DNA from: JAFGBI01 sp964454025
Lineage (GTDB): Bacteria; Myxococcota_A; Polyangia; Polyangiales; Polyangiaceae
Direction of reading: 5' to 3'
Assembly (NCBI GenBank): GCA_964454025.1
Contig: CAYVRP010000029.1
Location: 7,990 to 71,989, forward strand
Length of the DNA: 64,000 nucleotides
The translations under genes were made by a program, and so were the position numbers. Below are positions 34,317 through 41,308 of this stretch, piece by piece. The notes beneath the pieces were generated by a model. The model searched no databases and was not told the DNA's origin. It saw only the letters and a program-made list of their open reading frames with translations. The first letter of the stretch is position 1, and each line of letters starts with the position of its first letter.

Positions 34317-34976
34317 TCACAGGAGCGGCTTGAAGTCCCGGTCCATCACCGTCCGGCGGCCGTCGCGCGCGGCGTTGCGGATGGCCTCCACGCAGAGACG
34401 GCGCAGGTGATCCGAAAGGACGCCGACGACCCCGTCGGAGGTGTTCATGCCGGAGCGCGCCTTCACGTAGGCCTTGAGCTTGGAGACGACCACCAGCACC
34501 TCCCGTGGCAGCTCCTCCTCGGACCGCTCCTCCATCGTGACCTCGCGCGGCGCCCCCCGGCGCAGAGGCTCGTCGAGCGGGCGGCGAACCACCGGCGCGC
34601 TCGCCAGCGGCGGCGGCGCCTCGCCCCGCTCGCGGCGGCGGCCGTTCGGCGCCTCGCTCCCCCCGCTGCGGAGCGAGGCCGGCGCGCCGCCGAGGGCGTC
34701 CGGTATGGTCGGCGTCCCGCTGGCCTCCGCCTCTGCGCGGCTGGCCTCCCACTGAGCGCGCGTGGGCGCCCGCTCCTGCTCCGCCCACGCGTCGCGGTGG
34801 CGCATCATCGGCAGGTGCGCCTCCCAGCACGAGAGGGAGCAGAAGTAGAGCGGATCTCGCTGGCGGCGGCAGGTGGAGACGCTGCAGGCGAAGTAGCTCG
34901 CCCCGAAGGCGATCGGCTTCTTGCACATGCTGCAGTGGCGCCAGGTGCTCGGTTCGTCGCCCATCCCGCCGGCCAT
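34317..34976 (-). CDS. zinc-finger protein with C-terminal histone fold
   Basis: The 219-residue product has two ends of interest. Residues about 11-60 contain CSMCKKPI, YFACSVSTCRR, YFCSLSCWEAHL and MMRHRDAW; the spacing of Cys pairs and terminal His residues fits a ZZ- or MYND-like treble zinc site. A disordered Pro/Arg/Ser linker covers residues 65-150. Residues about 158-219 read VVVSKLKAYVKARSGMNTS, then DHLRRLCVEAIRNAARDGRRTV and MDRDFKPLL. This aligns with archaeal histones: a short helix, a long central helix ending A..A...GR+T, then the D-containing last helix. GRRTV..RD corresponds to the 'GRKTIKAED' loop. It probably binds DNA or forms a heterodimer. ATG 34964 is an alternative start. 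Confidence 0.7.
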   Translation of the reverse strand: MAGGMGDEPSTWRHCSMCKKPIAFGASYFACSVSTCRRQRDPLYFCSLSCWEAHLPMMRHRDAWAEQERAPTRAQWEASRAEAEASGTPTIPDALGGAPASLRSGGSEAPNGRRRERGEAPPPLASAPVVRRPLDEPLRRGAPREVTMEERSEEELPREVLVVVSKLKAYVKARSGMNTSDGVVGVLSDHLRRLCVEAIRNAARDGRRTVMDRDFKPLL

Positions 34977-35045
34977 TCTGCCACAGCCCCCGCGCCCCGC
35001 GCACAGGGGGGCCCAGGGGCGAGCGCCCCCTCCCCCCGGCCCGCC

Positions 35046-35158
35046 CGACGGGCGTCGGGGGGCCCCGGGCTCCGCCCCGCGTCCGGCGCCCCCCCACCGC
35101 GCCACGGGCGTCGGGGGGCCCCGGGCCTCGCCCCGCGTCCGGCGCCCCCCCAACCGCG
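35046..35158. repeat. two tandem copies of a GC-only unit of about 56 bases
   Basis: The unit starts ACGGGCGTCGGGGGGCCCCG and ends CGCCCCCCC-ACCGCG. It occurs at about 35046 and 35102 with a few differences, between two minus-strand genes. It is strongly self-complementary and could fold in RNA. I see no gene in it. Confidence 0.7.
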
Positions 35159-35174
35159 CCGGCGGAGCGCCGAT

Positions 35175-36200
35175 TCAGCGCGGAACCAGGTCCGCGTCGG
35201 TGCTGCGGGCGAGAAAGTCGATCATCACGTACCCCTCGGCGGTCCGCTTGGGTCCCGGCAGGCCGGCGAGGCGACGCGCCGTGGCCTGCAGGTAGCGCAC
35301 GCGGAAAAACTCGTAGAGCGGGGTCCCAGCGTCCGCGCCGGGCGGCGCGAGGCCGGCGCAGAACCCGCCGCCGTTCCCCAGCGGCACGCTGGCGAGGTGC
35401 TCTCGTTCCATCCTCGACGCGAGCGAGTCGAGCTCCTCCGCGGTGGCCCCGAAGAGAAACTCCCGGAACGCCGCGACCTCGTCGTCGGAGGGGGCCGGGC
35501 GCACGAAATAGTCCACGAACTCGGGGGCGCACCCCTCGCGGAAGAGCCCGAACATCTCCTGCGTCCCCAGCAGGGTCCCGCCGACCACCCCGACCCGATT
35601 GCGCGCCTCCCACGACGCCTCGAGCAGGGGGAAGAACTCGCGCGTCCGGTAGGTGAGGCGCCGCTCCCAGATCTGGGCGAGGGCGTACACCGCCCGGAAG
35701 CGGATCAGGCGGGCCACGGTGGCGTCCGAGACGATGTCGGTCAGGACCTCCTCGACGAGCTTGGTGTAGACGACCTCCCGCAGCCTCGCCGAGGTGGCCG
35801 CGCGAAACGCCGCGCCCTCCGCGCCCGCGAGCACCTCGTCGCAGGCGTAGCCGAGCAAGCGGTAGAAGTTGAGCTCGGCCATGTCGAGGGCACGGCCGAC
35901 GATGGCGCGCGTCGGCGCCCGGAACTCGAAATTCGCCGGCGTGCTGCGGCAGAGGCCCTCCGCGAGCGAGGTGAGGTTCTGCTCCCGCGAGCCGAGCCGG
36001 TGCCGCTCGAGGGGTGACGGGAACCTCGACAGGAGATCACCGAAGGCCTCGAGGCGCGCGAAGTGCTCCGCGATGATGGAGCAGACCTGGCCCGCCGCGG
36101 CGACGCTGCTCCTCTCGAGCGCGGCGACGATCTCGTCGATGGTGGTCCGCTCGTCCCCGGTGAACGGGCTGTTCGGCCCGTACTCTGGGCGCCAAGGCAT
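35175..36200 (-). CDS. hypothetical protein, 341 residues
   Basis: The product is mostly helical and soluble, beginning MPWRPEYGPNSPFTGDERTT. Its C-terminus reads LYEFFRVRYLQATARRLAG, then TAEGYVMIDFLARSTDADLVPR. There is no signal peptide, no membrane helix, no nucleotide-binding loop and no family that I recognise. Codon use is regular and the gene is well spaced from its neighbours, so it is probably real. It lies upstream of the zinc-finger/histone-fold gene on the same strand with about 200 bases of GC-rich repeat between them, so it is probably transcribed separately. Confidence 0.65.
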   Translation of the reverse strand: MPWRPEYGPNSPFTGDERTTIDEIVAALERSSVAAAGQVCSIIAEHFARLEAFGDLLSRFPSPLERHRLGSREQNLTSLAEGLCRSTPANFEFRAPTRAIVGRALDMAELNFYRLLGYACDEVLAGAEGAAFRAATSARLREVVYTKLVEEVLTDIVSDATVARLIRFRAVYALAQIWERRLTYRTREFFPLLEASWEARNRVGVVGGTLLGTQEMFGLFREGCAPEFVDYFVRPAPSDDEVAAFREFLFGATAEELDSLASRMEREHLASVPLGNGGGFCAGLAPPGADAGTPLYEFFRVRYLQATARRLAGLPGPKRTAEGYVMIDFLARSTDADLVPR

Positions 36201-36298
36201 TCGCGACGAAGCCTATCACGCCGCGGCCCCCGGAGCGCGCCCGCGAGACTCACGACCGCGGCCCGCCCCGGGGCCGGCCCCGGGGCGGGCGCGGGACG

Positions 36299-37696
36299 CT
36301 AGGCGGCGAACAGCGCGAGGCGCGCGGCCTCGAGGTCCTCGGCGACGATGGCGAGCGCCGCGGCGAGTGAGCCGGCGGCGGCGACCCGCGCGATGAAGGC
36401 GAACGCCCGGCGCTTGCGCGCGGTGAGCTCGTGATGCCTCGACAGCGCCGTCCCCCCGGGGACGACGTACTGCTCGACGGCGTTGGCGAAGAGCTTCCGG
36501 TAAGCGGCGGGCGTCACCCGCAGGGCCAGGTGATCGAGCACGAGGTGCGGCATCCCCGCACCGTGCGAGCGCCGGAGCACCTGGTTCACCAGGCTCATCG
36601 CCAGGCACTGGTTGGCGCAACGGAACGGGTGCAGACGGACGAAGCGCTGGTGGAAGGTGGCGAGCGCTCGTACGACCGCGTCGCGCTCGCCCGCCGCGGC
36701 CGCCGTCAGGGCGGCGGCGAGCGCGCCGAGGAGCGCGCCGAGGTGGGCGGCAGTCAGCGGCCGCGGGGGCCAGCACCAGGGCTGCGCCTGGACGTCCGTC
36801 TCCGCCCGGGCGACCACCACGCGCCCCCACTCCAGCCCCTCATCGACGTGGACGCGCTCCTGCGCGGCTTCGGGGTCGCCCACCACGGTGTACAGGGCGC
36901 GGTGGTACGCCTCGCCGCCGACGAAGGCGGCGTGTACCCGCGGCCCGGAGACGAAACGGGTCCCGACCGGCGTCTCGACCAGCACCGGCGCCGACCGCAG
37001 CAGCGCGCCCGGCTGCGCGCCGCGAGCGGCGATGGGGCTGGCGGGGCGGTAGAACGACGCCAGATCGCCGCCCATGAGCGCGAGGACGTGGGCGCGCCGC
37101 AGCACCCTCAGCCCGCGCGCGGGCTCGCTGGCCGCGAGCGCGGGGTCCGCGAGCGTCGCCTCGTCCTGCTCCAGCGCGCGCCGGACGTCACCCATGTTGC
37201 GCCAGTAGGCGCGATCGATCTCGTAGGGGGAGCCGGGGTGGCGGACGATCTCGACCCCGGGCACCTCGGCGTCGAGGGCCGCGACCGCGGCGGGGGCGAA
37301 GATCACGGTCCCGAAGCCCACCTCGAGCAGCGCCGCGAGGTCGCGCGGAGGCACGCCCTCGAGTTCCCGGAGCGCGGCGAGGGGGCGCCGGCCGTCGATG
37401 GCGGCCACCGCGGCCCGGGCGGCGCCCCGCGCGACCTCGGTGAGCGGCAGGTCGGCGCCGAGCCGGGCGGAGACGAGCCGCACGCCGCCGCGCCCCTCCT
37501 CCACCCGGAGATCCTCCGCGCACACGAGCACGTCGTCCTCCGCGGGGTCGAAGCGGCGCTTCGCCTCGCCGAACAGGTAGTCACCCGCGGGCGTCGCGCC
37601 CCGCGCGAGCCCCTGCAGCCACTCCTGGTAGGCCAGCACCTCCCACGGGAACTCGAGGACAGCGTCGAGGCGATCGGCGGGCAGCGGGCGACTCAT
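36299..37696 (-). CDS. Fic/DOC-fold protein with degenerate active site
   Basis: The 465-residue product has a C-terminal helical core with VVRALATFHQRFVRLHPFRCANQCLAMSLVNQVL (written here as its key blocks ATFHQRFVRLHPF and RCANQCLAMSL). Fic AMP-transferases read 'hHxxhhxIHPFxDGNGRxgR'. The His (His356) and the PF survive, but the D-GNGR anion-binding loop is replaced by RCANQ. Adenylylation by the usual mechanism is therefore unlikely. Relatives with altered loops can use other nucleotides or have lost activity. The N-terminal 300 residues (DDVLVCAEDLRVEEGRGG and later strands) are unassigned. ATG 37696 starts the gene. It is divergent from an FkbM-type methyltransferase, whose start lies 53 bases away. 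Confidence 0.6.
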   Translation of the reverse strand: MSRPLPADRLDAVLEFPWEVLAYQEWLQGLARGATPAGDYLFGEAKRRFDPAEDDVLVCAEDLRVEEGRGGVRLVSARLGADLPLTEVARGAARAAVAAIDGRRPLAALRELEGVPPRDLAALLEVGFGTVIFAPAAVAALDAEVPGVEIVRHPGSPYEIDRAYWRNMGDVRRALEQDEATLADPALAASEPARGLRVLRRAHVLALMGGDLASFYRPASPIAARGAQPGALLRSAPVLVETPVGTRFVSGPRVHAAFVGGEAYHRALYTVVGDPEAAQERVHVDEGLEWGRVVVARAETDVQAQPWCWPPRPLTAAHLGALLGALAAALTAAAAGERDAVVRALATFHQRFVRLHPFRCANQCLAMSLVNQVLRRSHGAGMPHLVLDHLALRVTPAAYRKLFANAVEQYVVPGGTALSRHHELTARKRRAFAFIARVAAAGSLAAALAIVAEDLEAARLALFAA

Positions 37697-37749
37697 GCGA
37701 GCACCGAGGGCACGACGGAGGGAGGATACAGTGCTAGGAAGGCCCGGCA

Positions 37750-38394
37750 ATGCCGGGGAGCACGCGGTGCCTGCGGGGGCACACCTTCCGCCACCTCGGT
37801 CCGCGACCGACGGTAGTGGATCTCGGGGCCAACGACGGGAAGTTCGCGGCGGAGCTCCTCGCGCACTACCCCGAGGCTAGCCTCGTGCTGGTCGAGGGTG
37901 ACCCGTTCCTCGTCGAGCGGCTGCGCGAGCGCTTCGCGGGGCGCGGCGCCGTACGCATCTTCGCCGGGCTGGTGGGCGGAGAGTCACGGCGCGAAGCTCC
38001 CTTCCACCTGTCCCGGATCCCCGAGGGCAACTCCGTCCACGCCGCCCTGGCGGCGAGCTGGACGCGAGACGAAACCCGCACCATCGAGGTCCCCATGGTC
38101 ACGCTCGGGACCCTCCTCGCGCTCGCGAGGCTCGGCCGCGTCGACCTGCTGAAGGTCGACATCGAGGGGTCGGAGTACGCCGTGCTGCCGACCCTCGACG
38201 GGGAACTGGCGGCACGGCTCGCCCAGCTCACCGGCGAGTTCCACGACTTCGCCGAGCCCGCTTGGCGCCCGCTGACGGAGGCGTGCGTCGCGCATCTGCC
38301 CGGCCTCGGCTACGTGCACGCGGCGCGGGGTACGGAGCTCCGCCACGGCTCGCCCTTCTTCGACTGCCACTTCTGGCGCCCCGACTCCCGCTGA
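37750..38394 (+). CDS. FkbM-family SAM-dependent methyltransferase
   Basis: The 214-residue product has the SAM-binding motif TVVDLGANDGKFAAELL at residues about 20-36, the acidic strand end LVLVEGDP and, in the second half, LLKVDIEGSEYAVL, which is the 'h-K-h-D-h-E-G-x-E' signature of FkbM methyltransferases. These methylate hydroxyl or sugar groups of secondary metabolites, glycans or lipids; the acceptor here is unknown. The ATG is at 37750 and the frame ends at TGA 38392. It may be transcribed divergently from the Fic-like gene. Confidence 0.8.
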   Translation: MPGSTRCLRGHTFRHLGPRPTVVDLGANDGKFAAELLAHYPEASLVLVEGDPFLVERLRERFAGRGAVRIFAGLVGGESRREAPFHLSRIPEGNSVHAALAASWTRDETRTIEVPMVTLGTLLALARLGRVDLLKVDIEGSEYAVLPTLDGELAARLAQLTGEFHDFAEPAWRPLTEACVAHLPGLGYVHAARGTELRHGSPFFDCHFWRPDSR

Positions 38395-38427
38395 CGGACG
38401 GCGCGGCCGCGATCGGCCCCAGGCCAC

Positions 38428-38883
38428 TCAGGCCGGGGTGGGGAGCGTGGCCCGCGGGCGCTCGTGCGCGCGCGGGGCCTGGAGCGCGCTCCCCAGCGCG
38501 ACGAGCAGCGCCTGGATGTCCGCGGGCGGCGCGACGAGCACGTCAGCCAACCGCACCTCCGGGCCCTCGCACTCGGCGCACGCGCGGTACACCACGCGGA
38601 CGACCCCGGGGTGGTGGACACGCGCGAACTTGAGCAGGGCGGCGCCCGTCTCCGAACGCGGCTCGACGGCGACCACCATCGCGTCGAAGGCGCGCTCCCG
38701 GAGCGCGCGGCGCACCCGGTCGATCCCGCTGGCGGTTTCGACCGCGAGATCGGGGCGGCGCCAGGCGACCGCGCGCGCCATGGCCGTGAGCAGCACCCCG
38801 TCCTCCCCGGCGATGAGCAGCCGCGGCGCGTTCTCGCCGCCGCGCCTTGCAGCCCACCGGCCTGACGTCGAGGAAGCTCCCAT
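38428..38883 (-). CDS. response-regulator receiver-like protein lacking the phosphoacceptor Asp
   Basis: The 151-residue product has the alternating strand-helix order of a CheY-type receiver: RLLIAGEDGVLLTAMARAV, VETASGIDRVRRALRE, FDAMVVAVEPRSETGAALL, then VVRVVYRACAECEG and VLVAPPADIQALLVALG. The acidic pair after strand 1 is changed (AGED). The site where the phosphorylated Asp should end strand 3 ('VVxxD') reads VVAVEP. It is therefore probably a pseudo-receiver that cannot be phosphorylated in the normal way. ATG 38883 is preferred; ATG 38901 is in frame. No histidine kinase is adjacent. Confidence 0.55.
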   Translation of the reverse strand: MGASSTSGRWAARRGGENAPRLLIAGEDGVLLTAMARAVAWRRPDLAVETASGIDRVRRALRERAFDAMVVAVEPRSETGAALLKFARVHHPGVVRVVYRACAECEGPEVRLADVLVAPPADIQALLVALGSALQAPRAHERPRATLPTPA

Positions 38884-39003
38884 GGCGGGCGCAAAAAGCA
38901 AACCGCGTGCCGCGCCCGGCTCGCAGACTCCCGGTGACTTGCCAACCCCGCCGCCAGACCGCCTTGCAGAACTGGAAGACCGGGTTGCCCGGGCGAGGCG
39001 CGA

Positions 39004-39837
39004 TCACTGGACGCGACGTGCCCCCACGAGACTGCGGAAGGCCGCCTCGTGCACGGCGCGAGGCGGCCGCCTGAGCCCGGGGCGCACCCCGACCACGAGC
39101 GACCTGACAGCGCCACGCGTCCCGGTGGCGGGCCAGGCTCGGCTCGATGCTCTCGACCGCCGTCGTCGCGGCGCCGAGCTCGGCGAGGATCGGCGCCAGC
39201 GGCTCGCAGCGACCGCTCGCGGGCAGCACGAGGGGCGGGGCCGCGGGACAGCACGCGGCGCGGCTGACGGTGAACGCGGCCATGCCGTGGGGGCCGAGGC
39301 ACGACCAGATCCGCATCGCCGGGGTCGGCGGGCCCTTCGCCCCCGCGAGGACCACGACGCTGTGGAGCCGCGCCGCTCCCGCCAGCGGGTCGGTGGTCGA
39401 GCAGAGCCAGGTGAGGTCGACCGGCTCGCGGAGGGCCCCTCCGGGAGCCGTCGCTCGAAGCAGCCCGCGATCTTTGCCTCGCTCGGCAGCGCCTCGGCGG
39501 GCGAGTCTGCTTCGGCGCCAGCGCCGCCCGCGCCGGCATCGGGCGTCGCCGCAACCGGCTCGACCTGCGCGCCGGACGAGAGCGCCGGGCGGATCGAACC
39601 GGTAGCGCCCGGCGAGCAGACCGCCCACTCGGCGTTCCCGGGGCGCCCCCCATACCTACTCGGTACGCCCCGCGGCGCGCCGCCGTCTACTACCCGCAGG
39701 CGGCGCCTCCGGAGCAGGCTCGCCGGTCGCCGCGCGCGGCGCGCGCGGGCAGGGCGGACCGGGGGCGCTTCGTGGTCAGGACGCGGCGCTCGGCCAAGCG
39801 GGACGGCCCGCGGAGCCAGCCGCGGCGGGAGGGGCAT
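39004..39837 (-). pseudogene. frameshifted gene for a secreted-type Cys-containing protein
   Basis: Codon-position GC bias and protein-like sequence move between frames. From 39837 to about 39430 one frame reads EWAVCSPGATGSIRPALSS to KIAGCFERRLPEG. From there to about 39125 a second frame reads PVDLTWLCSTTDPLAGAARL, AMRIWSCLGPHGMAAF and ILAELGAATTAVESIEPSL. From there to the stop at 39004 the first frame resumes (SLVVGVRPGLRRPPRAVHEAAF). Two compensating shifts, or two sequencing errors in G/C runs (GGAGGGGCCC near 39430), explain this. The start ATG directly follows the stop of the zinc-ribbon gene (TGAATG), so the two may have formed an operon. The family is unknown. Confidence 0.45.
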
Positions 39838-40245
39838 TCACTCGTCTAGGTCGAACCAGAAGCCGAGCTGACGCGACTCGTCGCCCGGACGCGCCGCGGC
39901 GTGCCCGGCGCGCCCGGACGCCACCCCTGCGTCCCGGCGCGCGCGGCGCCGCCCGGGATCCGGCGACGCCGCGCCGTCCGGCGACCGCGCGAGGGAGGGA
40001 GATGCGGCTGGTTGCTCCGGGAGTCCAGGCTCGACCGCCGCCGCCCGGCTCGGCGTGGGCACCTCGCGCTGCCGGCATCGCGGGCAGCTCAGGCGACGCG
40101 GCCGCGTCCCGGGCTCGAGATCGAGCTCCACGGTGTGCCCGCATTCGAGCAGGCAGGCCCAGTGCACCCGGGCTCCGCGCCCCGCGCCCGTGAAGGGGTA
40201 GGCCGCGCGAACCGCCGCCGCGCTCGTGCCGTCACCTCGGGCCAT
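39838..40245 (-). CDS. small zinc-ribbon-like protein
   Basis: The 135-residue product reads HWACLLECGHTVELDLEPG and LSCPRCRQ at residues about 30-62: CxxxCGH ... CPxC, a zinc-ribbon spacing. The rest is Ala/Arg/Pro-rich and probably disordered, ending LGFWFDLDE. Start ATG 40245 is chosen; ATG 40260 would add five residues. The remaining upstream open frame overlaps the divergent gene at 40379 and does not look coding. Its function is unknown; a nucleic-acid or protein-binding role is the usual one for such ribbons. Confidence 0.5.
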   Translation of the reverse strand: MARGDGTSAAAVRAAYPFTGAGRGARVHWACLLECGHTVELDLEPGTRPRRLSCPRCRQREVPTPSRAAAVEPGLPEQPAASPSLARSPDGAASPDPGRRRARRDAGVASGRAGHAAARPGDESRQLGFWFDLDE

Positions 40246-40378
40246 GGCGAGGGGCACCATACGCCCGGAGCCCCGCCCGTGCCGAATTCGTGTCCGACCG
40301 GGCCTGGGCCCGGGAGGGGTTGCCGCGGCGGAATTGTTGGCCTCGCCCCCCCGCTCCGCAGACGATGCGGCGGCCCTC

Positions 40379-40819
40379 ATGAAGCGCATCGCGATCCTGC
40401 TGGAAAACGGCGCTCGCTGGCCGGATTGGCTGGACGGGCGCGAGCCGGGCGAGGTGGATCTGCTGGTCCAGCGGCCCGGAGAGCCGCTCATGGACTTCGC
40501 CCGTCGAGCCATCGACCTGGTAGGCGCCGATCCGCTGCCGCCAGAGACGACCTACCTGCTGACCAACGGCGAGGGGGACGAGCGTAGCAACCTCGTGCGC
40601 CGCGGCCTGCTCCGCGGACTCCTCGCGCGGGCCACGGACCGAGGACGGGGCGATGTCGTGCTGGTGGCGGCGGGATCCGTGGCGCAGCGGCGAGCGCTCG
40701 CGCTGCTCTCGACCCAGCTCGACCGCGAGCTCCACGACGTGGGTGACGTATCGTTACGGTTGCGGTCGGACGGGGGTGTGACGGCCACCCCCGCCCGGAC
40801 GGCGCGGCGCGGCGCCTGA
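40379..40819 (+). CDS. hypothetical protein, 146 residues
   Basis: The product starts MKRIAILLENGARWPDWLDG and has an alternating strand-helix order: VDLLVQRPGEPLMDFARRAI, TTYLLTNGEGDERSNLVRRGLL, VVLVAAGSVAQRRALALL, HDVGDVSLRL. It resembles a small alpha/beta (Rossmann- or receiver-like) fold with no nucleotide-binding loop I can name. The upstream in-frame ATG at 40226 would run through the divergent gene's start and is rejected. There are no membrane or signal segments. Confidence 0.6.
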   Translation: MKRIAILLENGARWPDWLDGREPGEVDLLVQRPGEPLMDFARRAIDLVGADPLPPETTYLLTNGEGDERSNLVRRGLLRGLLARATDRGRGDVVLVAAGSVAQRRALALLSTQLDRELHDVGDVSLRLRSDGGVTATPARTARRGA

Positions 40820-40990
40820 CCGCGCGGCGAGGGCCGGGAGCGCCGCATCTTGCGCCGGATCGGGCGGCGGATAAGCTCTGGCGCGTGACGCGATCGCGGC
40901 CCCGTTCCCGCTGGCGGCGGCGCACCTCGCGCAAGGGTCGGGCCCGGAACCGACAGCGGAGCCACCGAACTGGGAGGGAGGAACGCCATC

Positions 40991-41269
40991 ATGAGGTACT
41001 GGAGCTTGTTGGTCGTGCTGGTCGTGGCCTGCAGCGGCGGACAGCGGTCGGCCTCGTCCCCCGACGAGGAGCAGGGGAGCGAGTGGAAGGGCTCCGAGAA
41101 CATCCGGCAGGAGACGGTCGTGGAGGTGCCGACCTGCGTGGACGAGAACAACGAGCCGATCCAGTGCGAGGAGAACAGCGAGTGCTGCGAGGGGTTCGAG
41201 TGCGGGTACGACCCGGAGGGCAGCACGCGGATCAAGACCTGCCTCTGGATAGGTGAGAAGAAGAAGTAG
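40991..41269 (+). CDS. small Cys-rich lipoprotein
   Basis: The 92-residue product has signal peptide MRYWSLLVVLVVAC, with the lipobox Cys at 14. The mature part is very acidic up to residue 48, then carries CVDENNEPIQCEENSECCEGFECGY and a last Cys near the end. The pattern C...C....CC...C....C resembles small disulphide-knot domains. GGGAGGGAGGAACGCC lies directly upstream, giving a strong ribosome-binding site. The product is probably anchored to the outer membrane as a surface or defence-type small protein. The role is unknown. Confidence 0.75.
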   Translation: MRYWSLLVVLVVACSGGQRSASSPDEEQGSEWKGSENIRQETVVEVPTCVDENNEPIQCEENSECCEGFECGYDPEGSTRIKTCLWIGEKKK

Positions 41270-41308
41270 CCGCGCCGCCGCCGCGCCCCGCGCCGGACGG
41301 GCGCCGGT

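Noticed and set aside
35046..35158. Possible CRISPR-like repeat.
   Set aside because: Only two copies without spacers, pure G/C and no cas genes; it is a simple tandem duplication.
38438..39871. A 477-codon plus-strand frame.
   Set aside because: Low-complexity shadow over the receiver-like and frameshifted minus-strand genes.
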